This document shows, piece after piece, positions 5,345 to 5,785 of a stretch of DNA of 5,785 nucleotides (position 1 is the stretch's first letter; each line of letters opens with the position of its first letter). The notes beneath the pieces are model-generated. The model made no database searches. It had not been told where the DNA came from and saw only the letters and a program-made list of their open reading frames with translations. The position numbers were made by a program, and so were the translations under genes. Origin of the DNA: a bacterium (lineage in GTDB: Bacteria > Caldisericota > Caldisericia > B22-G15); assembly GCA_012517755.1 (NCBI GenBank), contig JAAYUH010000245.1, forward strand, positions 1 to 5,785, written 5' to 3'.

Positions 5345-5785
5345 TTAAAATAAAAAAAACTGAATTAGATTTTCTTCGAAAAGTTGTGTTAAATTATCTT
5401 TTGTTAAGATATCATTAACTTCTCCATCTTTTAAAATTCCACCATTTTTTAACAAAACAACCCTATCTGAAATATATTTTATTGATTCTAAATCATGAAA
5501 AATAGAAATTATTGTTTTATCTATTTTTTTAATCTCCTTAAGTAGTTCCAAAATTTTTGATTTATATTTTAAATCAAGATGTGTCAAAGGTTCATCAAGA
5601 ACTATTATTTCGCTTTCCTGAATAAAAGTTCTTATTAAAGTAATAAGTTGCTTCTCGCCCTCAGAGAGAAATTGAAAATTTTGATCTTTAAGATGCATAA
5701 CTCCCATTTTTTCCATCCAGTTTAAAACAATTTCCCTATCCTCTTTTCTTATAAAACCATTAATATATGGAACCCTACCAAGGAT
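5345..5785 (-). CDS. ABC transporter ATP-binding protein, FecE/BtuD-like, C-terminal part (5' end outside window)
   Basis: The frame is open from the window edge to TAA at 5347-5345, giving 146 visible residues; the ATG at 5716 is internal. The visible start, ILGRVPYINGFIRKEDREIV, matches the helical segment after the Q-loop of iron-siderophore/cobalamin importers (typically LGRYPH...EDREIV). Then come the signature LSEGEKQ (40-46, a variant of LSGGQ), Walker B IIVLDE (60-65), D-loop LTHLD (67-71) and the switch His97 in IFHD. Walker A lies outside. It would power uptake of a metal chelate or corrinoid with membrane partners expected upstream. The C-terminus stops soon after LTQLFEE, ending NLIQFFLF, which is short for the family, and an A8 run on the + strand (5352-5359) precedes the stop. 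It lies 85 bases upstream of the operon, same strand, with no clear terminator between. Whether it carries cobalamin or an iron complex cannot be told from the sequence. Confidence 0.85.
   Translation of the reverse strand: MLGRVPYINGFIRKEDREIVLNWMEKMGVMHLKDQNFQFLSEGEKQLITLIRTFIQESEIIVLDEPLTHLDLKYKSKILELLKEIKKIDKTIISIFHDLESIKYISDRVVLLKNGGILKDGEVNDILTKDNLTQLFEENLIQFFLF

Overview
The window is AT-rich, with strong Shine-Dalgarno sites (AGGAGG type), a TATAAT-type promoter and proteins rich in Lys, Glu and Ile. This points to a low-GC, probably anaerobic and perhaps thermophilic bacterium. I cannot name the lineage; Caldisericum-, Dictyoglomus- or Thermotogae-like bacteria would fit, but that is only inference. 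Coding density is high: no gene-free stretch exceeds about 90 bases.

Left part (2-1489, + strand): the C-terminal 495 residues of a secreted subtilisin-family (S8) serine protease. The window begins at the Pro that normally closes the catalytic GTSMAxP motif. After the end of the catalytic domain come an Ig-like domain, a FlgD-like domain, a cohesin-like domain and a C-terminal type I dockerin. Having both halves of a cohesin-dockerin pair in one protease is notable.

Junction (1490-1563): two units converge here. It holds a strong intrinsic terminator (1505-1534), followed by a 31-bp near-perfect palindrome (1539-1569) that contains the stop codon of the minus-strand gene.

Centre (1564-5259, - strand): three genes read right to left as one likely operon. 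They encode an octopine/opine-dehydrogenase-family enzyme (5259-4174), a cobalamin-binding protein with a mutase-like C-terminal part (4181-2559, overlapping the previous gene) and a divergent D-Ala-D-Ala-ligase-like ATP-grasp enzyme (2523-1564). An extended -10 promoter (5290-5298) and a strong ribosome binding site precede the first gene. Together they suggest a small pathway that isomerises a carbon skeleton by radical B12 chemistry, reductively couples or oxidises an amino acid, and ligates an amino acid or dipeptide. I do not recognise it as a characterised pathway, and it is the best candidate here for an undescribed system.

Right end (5345-5785, - strand): the C-terminal half of an ABC transporter ATPase of the FecE/BtuD (iron-siderophore/cobalamin) type, cut by the window edge. 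A second palindrome (5305-5341) lies between its stop codon and the operon promoter. It resembles the first palindrome in its arms (GTTWACAA / TTGTWAAC) and central CTGTCT, so the two may belong to one family of small palindromic elements.
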